Origin: Candidatus Thiocaldithrix dubininis
Lineage (GTDB): Bacteria > Pseudomonadota > Gammaproteobacteria > Thiotrichales > Thiotrichaceae
Length of the DNA: 64,000 bases
Assembly: GCA_029972135.1 (NCBI GenBank)
Contig: CP124755.1
Location: forward strand, 2,170,001 to 2,234,000
Direction of reading: 5' to 3'
Shown here: positions 1-7,793 of the stretch, one piece after another
How positions within the stretch are numbered: position 1 is the first letter of the stretch
How the letters are laid out: every line of letters starts with the position of its first letter
The notes under the pieces: generated by a model
The model's database searches: none
What the model was told of the DNA's origin: nothing
The model's input: the letters and a program-made list of their open reading frames with translations, nothing else
Made by a program: the position numbers and the translations under genes

Positions 1-60
1 GCGCAGGCATTGGATGCGGTGATTCGTCTTAATCTGGAGGGCTTGGGTTATGGCGAGTGA
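1..60 (+). CDS. hsdM: HsdM C-terminus (partial), type I DNA methyltransferase subunit
   Basis: Frame 1 is open from the window edge to TGA at 58-60 and encodes a 19-residue tail ending LNLEGLGYGE. A tail with the LGYG signature directly upstream of hsdS is typical of type I modification subunits, which methylate adenine with S-adenosylmethionine. The stop lies 8 bases past the hsdS ATG (50), so the two genes overlap, as usual in hsdMS operons. Only the C-terminus is visible, so the identity rests on position and on this short tail. Confidence 0.6.
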   Translation, partial: AQALDAVIRLNLEGLGYGE

Positions 61-1366
61 GTGGCAAAAAGTACGGTTTGGAGAAATTTATGATATTCCA
101 TCGCGTAACGGTCTGACAAAACCTAAAAATATTCGAGGACATGGGGTCAAATTTATTAATATGGGTGAGGTATTTGCTCATGACAGAATTTTTAATGTGC
201 TATGTGATAGAGTACCTATAACCTCAAAAGAGAAAGAAACTTCATTGTTGGCAAATAACGATTTGTTATTTGCAAGGCAATCATTAGTTTTATCCGGTGC
301 AGGCAAATGTTCAATTTTCTTGGGTGATCAGGAAACTGTGGCTTTTGAGTCACATTTAATTAGAGTTAGAATTAATAACAAACTTGCATGTCCACTGTTT
401 CTATTTTACTTGTTTAAAAGTTCAATTGGTCGATCTCTAATATGGAATATTACTGAGCAAGGGGCAGGTCAATCTGGAATAAGAGGTTCTGACTTAGAAA
501 ATATTACATTTAAACTACCACTACTAAAAGAACAAAAAGCCATAGCCCATATTCTCGGTTCACTTGACGATAAAATCGAACTCAATCGCCAAATGAATGC
601 CACTTTAGAAGCAATGGCGCAGGCTTTATTTAAAAGTTGGTTTGTGGATTTTGATCCGGTACTCGATAACGCCTTAGCCGCAGGTAATCCGATTCCAGAC
701 GAACTACAAAGCAAAGCGGCAGCACGCTTAGCCGTAGGTGATGCTCGCAAGCCTTTACCCGCTGAGATTCAAGCCTTATTTCCAAGTTCGTTTATATTAA
801 CGGAAGAAATGGGATGGATACCGGAGGGGTGGGAGGATTTGAACCTCTCGTCTCTATTAGAAATTAAATATGGTAAAGACCACAAAGCATTAAATGAAGG
901 AACTATTCCTGTTTATGGTTCAGGCGGTTTAATGCGTTATGTGGATTCGGCTTTGTTTAGTGGTGAGTCTATTTTAATTCCTCGTAAAGGTACATTGAGT
1001 AATTTAATGTATGTAAACGAGACATTTTGGACAGTAGATACTATGTTTTATAGTGTTCCAAAATTAGAAAACACGGCTAAATTTCTTTTTTATTTTTTGA
1101 AGACTTTTGATTTTAATTCCATGAATGTTGGGTCTGCTGTTCCAAGTATGACAACCAAAGTTTTAAATGAATTGAAGGTAATTAAACCTAGTGCAGTTAT
1201 TCTTGAAGCTTTTGAAAAGTACTTAAGCACGCTCTTTCAAAAAAACAAAAATCTGCAAAATGAAAATAAGTACTTAACTAATCTACGCGACACCCTTCTC
1301 CCCAAACTCCTTTCCGGCGAATTACGCATTCCCGACGCGGAAAACCTAGCCGCTGAGGTGTTGTAA
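50..1366 (+). CDS. hsdS: Type I restriction-modification specificity subunit HsdS
   Basis: This 438-residue protein should choose the DNA target of the HsdMSR complex. It shows the two-fold HsdS layout. A first target-recognition domain covers about residues 1-155. A conserved helical spacer follows at about 158-205, with the signature LKEQKAIAHILGSLDDKIEL. A second recognition domain covers about 250-390, and a closing helical region ends in LLPKLLSGEL. A GGAGG ribosome site lies about 9 bases before the ATG. The gene overlaps hsdM upstream, and its TAA shares a base with the next ATG (TAATG), so hsdM-hsdS-fic should be translated as one operon. The target sequence cannot be read from the protein. 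Confidence 0.93.
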   Translation: MASEWQKVRFGEIYDIPSRNGLTKPKNIRGHGVKFINMGEVFAHDRIFNVLCDRVPITSKEKETSLLANNDLLFARQSLVLSGAGKCSIFLGDQETVAFESHLIRVRINNKLACPLFLFYLFKSSIGRSLIWNITEQGAGQSGIRGSDLENITFKLPLLKEQKAIAHILGSLDDKIELNRQMNATLEAMAQALFKSWFVDFDPVLDNALAAGNPIPDELQSKAAARLAVGDARKPLPAEIQALFPSSFILTEEMGWIPEGWEDLNLSSLLEIKYGKDHKALNEGTIPVYGSGGLMRYVDSALFSGESILIPRKGTLSNLMYVNETFWTVDTMFYSVPKLENTAKFLFYFLKTFDFNSMNVGSAVPSMTTKVLNELKVIKPSAVILEAFEKYLSTLFQKNKNLQNENKYLTNLRDTLLPKLLSGELRIPDAENLAAEVL

Positions 1367-2355
1367 TGCCCTATCGTCCGCCGTATACCATCACCGAAGA
1401 CATCCTCACTCGCGTTGCCAACATCAGCGAAAAAGTAGGACAACTCAAACAATGGTATGAGCAGGAGGTAGATTTACGCCTACGTCGCATTAACCGCATT
1501 CGTACCGTCGCAGGTTCTCTAGCCATCGAGGGCAACACCCTAACCGAGGAACAAATCACCGCGCTCTTAGATGGAAAGCTAGTCATCGCGCCCCCGCGTG
1601 AAATCCAAGAAGCCAAAAACGCATTAGCGGCTTACGAACAATTATCCGTATGGAATCCCAAACAACAGGAACAACTCCTGCAAGCTCATAAAATCCTCAT
1701 GTTAGGGCTAGTGGATACCGCAGGTCGTTATCGTAGTGGCGGCGTAGGGGTGTTTGCAGGTAAACAAGTCATTCACATGGCACCACCCGCCAAACAAGTC
1801 GAGCGTTTAATGAATGACCTATTTCAATGGCTCAACACCACAACCGTTCACCCCTTAATTGCCAGCTCGGTATTTCATTTTGAATTTGAATTTATCCACC
1901 CCTTTGAGGACGGTAATGGGCGCATGGGGCGTTTATGGCAAACCCTAATATTATCGAAATGGCATCCCTTATTTACTCATCTTCCGGTTGAAAGTCTGGT
2001 ACATAAAAATCAAGCCGCCTACTACCAAGCTCTACAAGACAGCACCGCCCAAACCGATAGTGCGCCGTTTATAATATTCATGTTAGACAAAATTGAGGAT
2101 GCTATTAATGACTTCCTTACCGCGCAAGCTAGCACGCAAGTTACCGCGCAAGTTAACGAGCAGCTCGTCGCACTCCTCAATGCGATGCAACCCCAGCGTT
2201 ACTACACCACTGCCGAACTCATGCAATTATTAGGTTTAGTTCACCGCGAATCATTCCGCAAAACTTACCTAAAACCGGCATTGGCGCAAGGTTTAGTCGC
2301 CATGTTAATTCCCGAAAAGCCTAACAGCCCCAAACAAAAATACCGGAAGGTGTAA
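1366..2355 (+). CDS. Fic family protein (predicted AMPylase) in the hsd operon
   Basis: The 329-residue protein carries the full Fic motif HPFEDGNGRMGR with the catalytic histidine near residue 178. Intact Fic proteins usually transfer AMP from ATP to hydroxyl side chains of target proteins. Near residues 50-60 the sequence SLAIEGN matches the inhibitory (S/T)xxxE(G/N) helix, so the enzyme should be self-inhibited through its own N-terminus. A T/Q-rich linker (ASTQVTAQV) leads to a winged-helix-like C-terminal region at about 255-329. The start codon overlaps the hsdS stop. Fic genes are repeatedly found inside type I loci, but their role there is not settled. Target and function here are unknown. 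Confidence 0.92.
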   Translation: MPYRPPYTITEDILTRVANISEKVGQLKQWYEQEVDLRLRRINRIRTVAGSLAIEGNTLTEEQITALLDGKLVIAPPREIQEAKNALAAYEQLSVWNPKQQEQLLQAHKILMLGLVDTAGRYRSGGVGVFAGKQVIHMAPPAKQVERLMNDLFQWLNTTTVHPLIASSVFHFEFEFIHPFEDGNGRMGRLWQTLILSKWHPLFTHLPVESLVHKNQAAYYQALQDSTAQTDSAPFIIFMLDKIEDAINDFLTAQASTQVTAQVNEQLVALLNAMQPQRYYTTAELMQLLGLVHRESFRKTYLKPALAQGLVAMLIPEKPNSPKQKYRKV

Positions 2356-2371
2356 AGAGCAGAAACATAAG

Positions 2372-2666
2372 GTAGGGGCGAACCTACGTGTTCGCCCTTG
2401 GCAAACGCGCCACGATCATTAGGGCAGACACATAGGTTTGCCCCTACGTGGTCGCCCTTGGCAAACGCGCCACGATCATTAGGGCAGACACATAGGTCTG
2501 CCCCTACGTGGTCGCCCTTGGCAAACGCGCCACATTCATTAGGGCAGACACATAGGTCTGCCCCTACGGGTGGTGTGATATGAAAATGTAGGGGCGAACC
2601 TACGTGTTCGCCCTTGGTAAACGTGTCACATTCATTAGGGCAGACACATAGGTCTGCCCCTACGGG
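2372..2666. repeat. REP/BIME-like palindromic repeat cluster, left part
   Basis: Two related palindromes alternate. Type A is GGGCGAAC-CTACGT-GTTCGCCC and type B is GGGCAGAC-ACATAG-GTCTGCCC, each with an 8-bp perfect stem. From about 2401 to 2580 a 60-bp unit is tandemly repeated three times with few changes. Open frames across it encode 20-residue repeats on both strands (QTHRSAPT-type on plus, VGADLCVCPN-type on minus). These are by-products of the repeat and not genes. The cluster lies next to a RAYT-type transposase gene, the usual arrangement for REP/BIME elements. Confidence 0.85.
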
Positions 2667-2711
2667 TTGATGTATGATGTATCCATTATAAAAATAATAA
2701 TCATCTGTAAA

Positions 2712-3254
2712 ATGACCTATAACCCAGATATTCATCATCGCCGTTCGATTCGTGTACCTGATTACGATTACAGCCAAGCAGGGTATTATTTCATAACGAT
2801 TTGCGTACAAAATCGTGACTGTCTATTGGGAGAAATTAAGGACGGTTCGATGCAATTAAACGCAGCCGGACAGATGGTTTGCCAATGGTTTGATGAGTTA
2901 GAAAATAAATTTCCCCATCTGAAAAATAATGCCTTTGTGTGCATGCCTAATCATATTCACCTCGTGGTACAGATTTTATCTGAACCTAGACAAGGGCAGA
3001 CACATAGGTCTACCCCTACGGGTGGTTCTGTGTCTATTCCGCAAGTAGTGCAATGGTTTAAAACCATGACAAGCAATGCCTACATCAAAGGGGTGAAAAA
3101 TCATCATTGGCAACCTTTTTACGGCAAATTATGGCAACGCAATTATTGGGAACACATTGTGTGGGATGATAAAAATTTATTATTTATACGTGATTACATT
3201 ATCAATAACCCCAAAACATGGGAAAATGACGTATTAAATCCAACACATCAATAA
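2712..3254 (+). CDS. REP-associated tyrosine transposase (RAYT, Y1/HUH family)
   Basis: The 180-residue product, from ATG 2712 (an ATG at 2667 would add 15 residues without typical family sequence), has the RAYT hallmarks. These are an early YYFITICVQNR strand, the HUH-type metal motif in MPNHIHLVV (H81 and H83), and a candidate nucleophilic tyrosine in DYIINNP (Y162). RAYTs are single-copy domesticated Y1 transposases that act on REP palindromes. The gene sits between two clusters of such palindromes. Residues about 92-107 (QGQTHRSTPTGG) are encoded by a type B palindrome lying inside the gene, between the HIH motif and the C-terminal helices. The reading frame is kept, so the protein may still work. 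Confidence 0.88.
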   Translation: MTYNPDIHHRRSIRVPDYDYSQAGYYFITICVQNRDCLLGEIKDGSMQLNAAGQMVCQWFDELENKFPHLKNNAFVCMPNHIHLVVQILSEPRQGQTHRSTPTGGSVSIPQVVQWFKTMTSNAYIKGVKNHHWQPFYGKLWQRNYWEHIVWDDKNLLFIRDYIINNPKTWENDVLNPTHQ

Positions 3255-3270
3255 TGGTTCAACCGATTTC

Positions 3271-3835
3271 TGTAGGGGCGAACCTACGTGTTCGCCCATG
3301 TTTGAATGAACCCTGATTATCGAATGTGCCACATTCATTAGGGCAGACACATAGGTCTGCCCCTACGGGTATGTCAATATTTCAATGTACCGTGATGATT
3401 ATAGGATGATGGAAAATGTAGGGGCGAACCTACGTGTTCGCCCATGTTTGAATGAACCCTGATTATCGAATGTGCCACATTCATTAGGGCAGACACATAG
3501 GTCTGCCCCTACGGGTTTGCCAATATTTCAATGCGCCGTGATGATTATAGGATGATGGAAAATGTAGGGGCGAACCTGCGTGTTCGCCCATGTTTCAATG
3601 TACCGTAATGATTGAATGTGCCACGATCATTAGGGCAGACACATAGGTCTGCCCCTACGGGTTTGTCAATATTTCAATGTGCCGTGATGATTATAGGATG
3701 ATGGAAAATGTAGGGGCGAACCTACGTGTTCGCCCTTGGTAAACGCGCCACGATCATTAGGGCAGACACATAGGTCTGCCCCTACAGGTGGTGTGATATA
3801 AAAATGTAGGGGCGAACCTACGTGTTCGCCCTTTC
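3271..3835. repeat. REP/BIME-like palindromic repeat cluster, right part
   Basis: About five composite units fill the space between the RAYT gene and hsdR. Each has a type A palindrome (GGGGCGAACCTACGTGTTCGCCC), 30-60 bp of spacer with recurring phrases (CCATGTTTGAATG, GTGCCACATTCATTAG, GATGATTATAGGATGATGG), then a type B palindrome (GGGCAGACACATAGGTCTGCCC). The units form head-to-tail pairs, so the locus resembles a BIME array. No credible gene lies here. The only open frames are shadows of the repeat. Confidence 0.85.
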
Positions 3836-3900
3836 TAAATGATTGCCCATGTATCAATCAATACACCCCAAGATTTGAACGTGATAGAGAAGGAAACCCC

Positions 3901-6900
3901 ATGTTCATCGAAGCCCGCCTCGAACAAGCCATTATTCAACTCCTCGGTGAGCAGGGTTATCCGCACCTACACGGCGAAAAACTACAACGCGATAAAAAAG
4001 ACGTATTAATAAAAGACGATCTGCGCCAATTCCTACAAACCCAATATCACGATGCACAGATTACTGATTCCGAAATCGAAACCATTATTCGCCAATTAGA
4101 AAATTATTCCGCTGCGGATTTATATGAGAGCAATAAAGCGATTATGCGTTTGGTGTCGGATGGGTTTTTGTTTAAACGTGAAGACCCCAAGCACAAGGAT
4201 TTATATATTCAATTGCTGGATTATCGCGAGTTAGAACCACAACGCGAGCCGCAAGCGGGTGAAGTGCCTTATTTGATTGCGGATGAAAAGCCGCGTTATT
4301 TAAAAACTAATAACCGTTTTAAATTGGTGAATCAGCTCGAAATTGAAGGGCAGTCAACTCGTATTCCTGATGCGATTTTATATATTAATGGCTTGCCCCT
4401 AGTACTCTTTGAGTTCAAAAGTGCGATTCGGGTAAATGCCACCTTACATGATGCGTATGTGCAATTGACCACCCGCTATCGGCGCGATATTCCCGAACTG
4501 CTCAAATACAATGCGCTGTGTATTATTAGCGATGGGGTGAATAGCAAAATGGGTTCAGCCTTTGCGCCTTATGAATACTTTTACGCATGGCGCAAAGTCA
4601 CAGGCAATGAGTCGGTGGAAAAAGACGGGATTAACGCGCTTTACAGCTTGATTCAAGGTTTGTTTCATCCCAAGCGTTTATTGGACGTGTTACGTCACTT
4701 TATCTATTTCCCGAATAAGTCGCATCGTGAAGAAAAAGTGGTATGTCGTTATCCGCAGTACTACGCCGCCACTAAACTATTTGAAAATATTAAACAACAT
4801 CGCAAACCACAAGGCGATGGCAAAGGCGGAACGTATTTTGGTGCGACGGGTTGCGGTAAGAGTTACACCATGTTGTTTCTCACGCGCCTGTTGATGAAAA
4901 GTGTGGAGTTTGCCAGCCCAACCATTATTTTGATTACCGACCGTGTGGATTTGGACGATCAATTATCCGTGCAGTTTGTCAAAGCCAAAGAGTACATCGG
5001 TGACGATAGTGTGGTGAGTGTGGAAAGTCGGACACAATTGCGCGAACTGCTCAAAGGTCGTACCAGTGGTGGCGTGTTTCTCACCACCATTCACAAGTTT
5101 ACCGAAGACTTAGAGCTACTGACTGAGCGTAGCAATGTGATTTGTATTTCGGATGAAGCGCATCGCAGCCAGATTAATCTCGATCAAAAAATTAAAGTGA
5201 CCGAAAAAGGTGTGCAACGTACTTATGGTTTTGCCAAATACCTGCATGATTCCTTGCCTAATGCCACCTTTGTAGGTTTTACCGGAACGCCGATTGATGC
5301 CACGCTGGATGTGTTTGGGCAAGTAGTGGATAGTTACACCATGAGCGAATCGGTACACGATGAAATTACCGTGCGCATTGTGTACGAGGGTCGTGCTGCA
5401 AAAGTATTGCTGGATAATCACAAACTCGAACAAATAGAGCAGTACTATCAACAATGTGCAGAGCAAGGCGCGAACGATTATCAGATTGAAGAAAGCAAAA
5501 AAGCTTCAGCCACTATGCACGCCATTTTAGGCGACCCCAAACGCTTACAAACCCTAGCCCAAGATTTTATTCAACACTACGAAAGTCGAGTGACAGAAGG
5601 CTCAACCCTAAAAGGCAAAGCCTTATTTGTATGCAGCAAACGCGAAATCGCATGGGATTTTTACCAGCGTTTAATTGCCTTACGTCCTGAATGGGCAGAA
5701 ATACAACCCAACGAAAACGTAGGGGCAAACCTACGTGTTTGCCCTAATGACGGCGGCACGGTAATCAATTCACGGATTCAACCCAACGAAAACGTAGGGG
5801 CAAACCTACGTGTTTGCCCTAATGACGGCGGCACGACAAAAAGGGCGAACACGCAGGTTCGCCCCTACCAAGATATAAAACCCATTGAACGGGTAAAATT
5901 GGTCATGACACGCGGGAAAGATGATGAAAAAGCCCTCTATGATTTATTGGGTACGGATGAATACCGTAAAGGCTTAGCCGAGCAATTTAAGCAAGCCGAA
6001 TCGAATTTTAAAATTGCCATTGTGGTGGATATGTGGCTAACGGGTTTTGATGTGCCGTTCTTAGATACGATTTATATCGACAAACCAATTCAACGTCACA
6101 ATCTGATTCAAACCATCTCGCGCGTGAATCGTAAGTTTGAGGGCAAGGAAAAAGGTTTAGTGGTGGATTACATTGGGATTAAAAACCAAATGAATCTGGC
6201 ACTACGCTTGTATTCCAAGAGCGAAGAAACCAACTTTGAGGAAGTGCAGCAATCTATTATTGTGGTGAAAGATCATCTCGATTTATTAGCCAAACTTTTC
6301 CACCACTTTAATAGTAGTGCTTACTTCAAAGGTACACCGTTAGAGCAATTGGCTTGCTTAAATCGGGCGGTGGAATATGTGCAAAGTAGTGAAAAATTTG
6401 AAACACGCTTAATGGCATTGGTGAAGCGTTTGAAAGCGGCTTATGATATTTGCGCAGGTACGGATGCTTTTACACCCATGCAACGTGACCAGATTCATTT
6501 TTACCTTGCGGTACGTTCCTTATTAGTGAAATTGACCAAAGGCAATGCACCCGACACCGCACAAATGAATGCCAAAGTGCGTGAACTAATCGAGCAAGCC
6601 TTAGATAGCGCAGGTGTGCAGGAAATTATTAAACTGGGCGAAGAAAATGCTGTCACGGTTGATATTTTCTCCGAGCCGTATCTTAATCAAATCAATGCGA
6701 TTCCCTTGCCACATACTAAAATTAAACTACTCCAGCAATTACTGAACCGTGCCATCAGTGACTTTAAGAAAACCAATAAACTCAAAGGCATTGATTTCTC
6801 GGAGCGTTTGAAAAACTTGGTGGATAAGTACAATGAACGTGAAGAAGGCGTGGTTGATACTGAGCTACTACAACAGATGTTTGATGATTTGCTGGGGTTA

Positions 6901-7236
6901 TTGGAAGCACTACAAGTCGAAAAAGCTTCTTTCGCAGATTTGGGTTTGGATTACCAAGAAAAAGCCTTCTACGATATTTTGCTGAGTTTAGCCGAGAAGT
7001 ACAGTTTCACGTACCCTGAAGACAAGCTGTTAGCATTAGCGCAAGCAGTCAAGCAGGTGGTGGATGATAAAGCCAAGTATGTGGATTGGAGCGAACGCGA
7101 CGATATTAAAGCCGAGCTTAAAGTCGAATTAGTGATGCTACTGTATAAACATGGCTATCCACCTGTAGATCGGAATGAGGTCTATAAAGAGATTTTCGAG
7201 CAGGCGGAGAATTTTAAGAAGTATCAGACCATCTAA
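3901..7236 (+). CDS. hsdR: Type I restriction endonuclease motor subunit HsdR
   Basis: The 1,111-residue protein should translocate and cut unmodified DNA using ATP. The N-terminal nuclease region (about 100-200) contains IPDAILYINGLPLVLFEFK, an Endonuclease_NS-like D...ExK site. The SF2 motor follows, with Walker A GATGCGKS at 314-321, DEAH at 418-421, GFTGTP near 460, and motifs around LTGFDVPFLD and QTISRVNR near 710-740. A GAAGGAAA ribosome site precedes the ATG. Residues about 602-655 are a repeat-derived insertion, NENVGANLRVCPNDGGT twice plus a third palindrome, lying in frame between motor motifs IV and V. The gene is separated from hsdS by fic and the repeat cluster, so it probably has its own promoter. 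Confidence 0.94.
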   Translation: MFIEARLEQAIIQLLGEQGYPHLHGEKLQRDKKDVLIKDDLRQFLQTQYHDAQITDSEIETIIRQLENYSAADLYESNKAIMRLVSDGFLFKREDPKHKDLYIQLLDYRELEPQREPQAGEVPYLIADEKPRYLKTNNRFKLVNQLEIEGQSTRIPDAILYINGLPLVLFEFKSAIRVNATLHDAYVQLTTRYRRDIPELLKYNALCIISDGVNSKMGSAFAPYEYFYAWRKVTGNESVEKDGINALYSLIQGLFHPKRLLDVLRHFIYFPNKSHREEKVVCRYPQYYAATKLFENIKQHRKPQGDGKGGTYFGATGCGKSYTMLFLTRLLMKSVEFASPTIILITDRVDLDDQLSVQFVKAKEYIGDDSVVSVESRTQLRELLKGRTSGGVFLTTIHKFTEDLELLTERSNVICISDEAHRSQINLDQKIKVTEKGVQRTYGFAKYLHDSLPNATFVGFTGTPIDATLDVFGQVVDSYTMSESVHDEITVRIVYEGRAAKVLLDNHKLEQIEQYYQQCAEQGANDYQIEESKKASATMHAILGDPKRLQTLAQDFIQHYESRVTEGSTLKGKALFVCSKREIAWDFYQRLIALRPEWAEIQPNENVGANLRVCPNDGGTVINSRIQPNENVGANLRVCPNDGGTTKRANTQVRPYQDIKPIERVKLVMTRGKDDEKALYDLLGTDEYRKGLAEQFKQAESNFKIAIVVDMWLTGFDVPFLDTIYIDKPIQRHNLIQTISRVNRKFEGKEKGLVVDYIGIKNQMNLALRLYSKSEETNFEEVQQSIIVVKDHLDLLAKLFHHFNSSAYFKGTPLEQLACLNRAVEYVQSSEKFETRLMALVKRLKAAYDICAGTDAFTPMQRDQIHFYLAVRSLLVKLTKGNAPDTAQMNAKVRELIEQALDSAGVQEIIKLGEENAVTVDIFSEPYLNQINAIPLPHTKIKLLQQLLNRAISDFKKTNKLKGIDFSERLKNLVDKYNEREEGVVDTELLQQMFDDLLGLLEALQVEKASFADLGLDYQEKAFYDILLSLAEKYSFTYPEDKLLALAQAVKQVVDDKAKYVDWSERDDIKAELKVELVMLLYKHGYPPVDRNEVYKEIFEQAENFKKYQTI
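5704..5868 (+). repeat. In-frame palindromic repeat insertion inside hsdR
   Basis: Two direct copies with a 75-bp period (starting at 5704 and 5779) each contain the palindrome GGGGCAAACCTACGTGTTTGCCC. A third, diverged palindrome in the other orientation follows (GGGCGAACACGCAGGTTCGCCC, about 5843-5864). They relate to the type A repeats between fic and hsdR. The total is a multiple of three and no stop arises, so HsdR gains roughly 54 residues in the loop between motor motifs IV and V. Confidence 0.85.
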
Positions 7237-7251
7237 CTAAGGCTAACTTAA

Positions 7252-7282
7252 AACAGGCTACACCGAAACGATGTAGCCTGTT
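7252..7282. terminator. Hairpin terminator between hsdR and greA
   Basis: An 11-bp perfect stem (AACAGGCTACA / TGTAGCCTGTT) with a 9-base loop lies between the convergent ends of hsdR and greA. Read on the minus strand it is followed by TTTTAAG, so it most likely ends the carAB-greA transcript and may act in both directions. Confidence 0.75.
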
Positions 7283-7295
7283 GGTTTAAACACGC

Positions 7296-7781
7296 TTATA
7301 CGTAGGCAATCGAAATAATTTCGTATTCACGAATACCGCTAGGCGCTTGCACGACTGCAATATCGCCTTCTTCTTTACCGATCATGGCACGCGCTACTGG
7401 GGAAGAAACTGCAATACGGTTTTGTTTAATATCCGCCTCAATATCACCCACGATTTGATAGCTGATTTTTTCGCCGGATTCGACTTCTTCCAGTTCTACC
7501 GTTGCGCCAAATACCACCTTACCGGGGTTATTTTTGCCAACCGTTGCCACATCAATGATTTGTGCCAATGACAGAATGCTTTCCAACTCATTAATGCGAC
7601 CTTCGCAGAAACTTTGTTGTTCACGCGCTGCGTGGTATTCCGCATTTTCTTTCAAATCACCGTGTTCACGCGCTTCCGCTATGGATTGAATAATACGTGG
7701 GCGCTCTTCGGTTTTTAAACGCTGTAACTCAGCCTTTAAACGCTCAGAACCTTGTAAGGTTACGGGGGGTCTTGTTGTCAC
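7296..7781 (-). CDS. greA: Transcription elongation factor GreA
   Basis: The 161-residue protein has the two GreA parts. The N-terminal coiled coil (about 1-75) has [31 protein letters not shown], quoted here only as its span; the acidic tip DLKENAEY enters the RNA polymerase secondary channel and promotes cleavage of backtracked RNA. The C-terminal FKBP-like domain (about 80-158) ends with [14 protein letters not shown] and a SxxREYEI-like strand. The start codon is GTG (7779-7781), 12 bases after carB, with AAGAGGACAAGGA upstream. Length and order carA-carB-greA agree with other Gammaproteobacteria. Confidence 0.97.
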   Translation of the reverse strand: MTTRPPVTLQGSERLKAELQRLKTEERPRIIQSIAEAREHGDLKENAEYHAAREQQSFCEGRINELESILSLAQIIDVATVGKNNPGKVVFGATVELEEVESGEKISYQIVGDIEADIKQNRIAVSSPVARAMIGKEEGDIAVVQAPSGIREYEIISIAYV

Positions 7782-7793
7782 GTCCTTGTCCTC

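Noticed and set aside
2401-2580. CRISPR-like look of the 60-bp periodic repeats
   Set aside because: The units are contiguous copies without unique spacers, and no cas genes are near. The palindromes and RAYT gene explain them as REP/BIME.
2398-2583. Open frame of 61 codons with QTHRSAPT repeats, and the minus-strand counterpart with VGADLCVCPN repeats
   Set aside because: Both are translations of the palindromic repeat array. They lack ribosome sites and any protein-like conservation beyond the DNA repeat.
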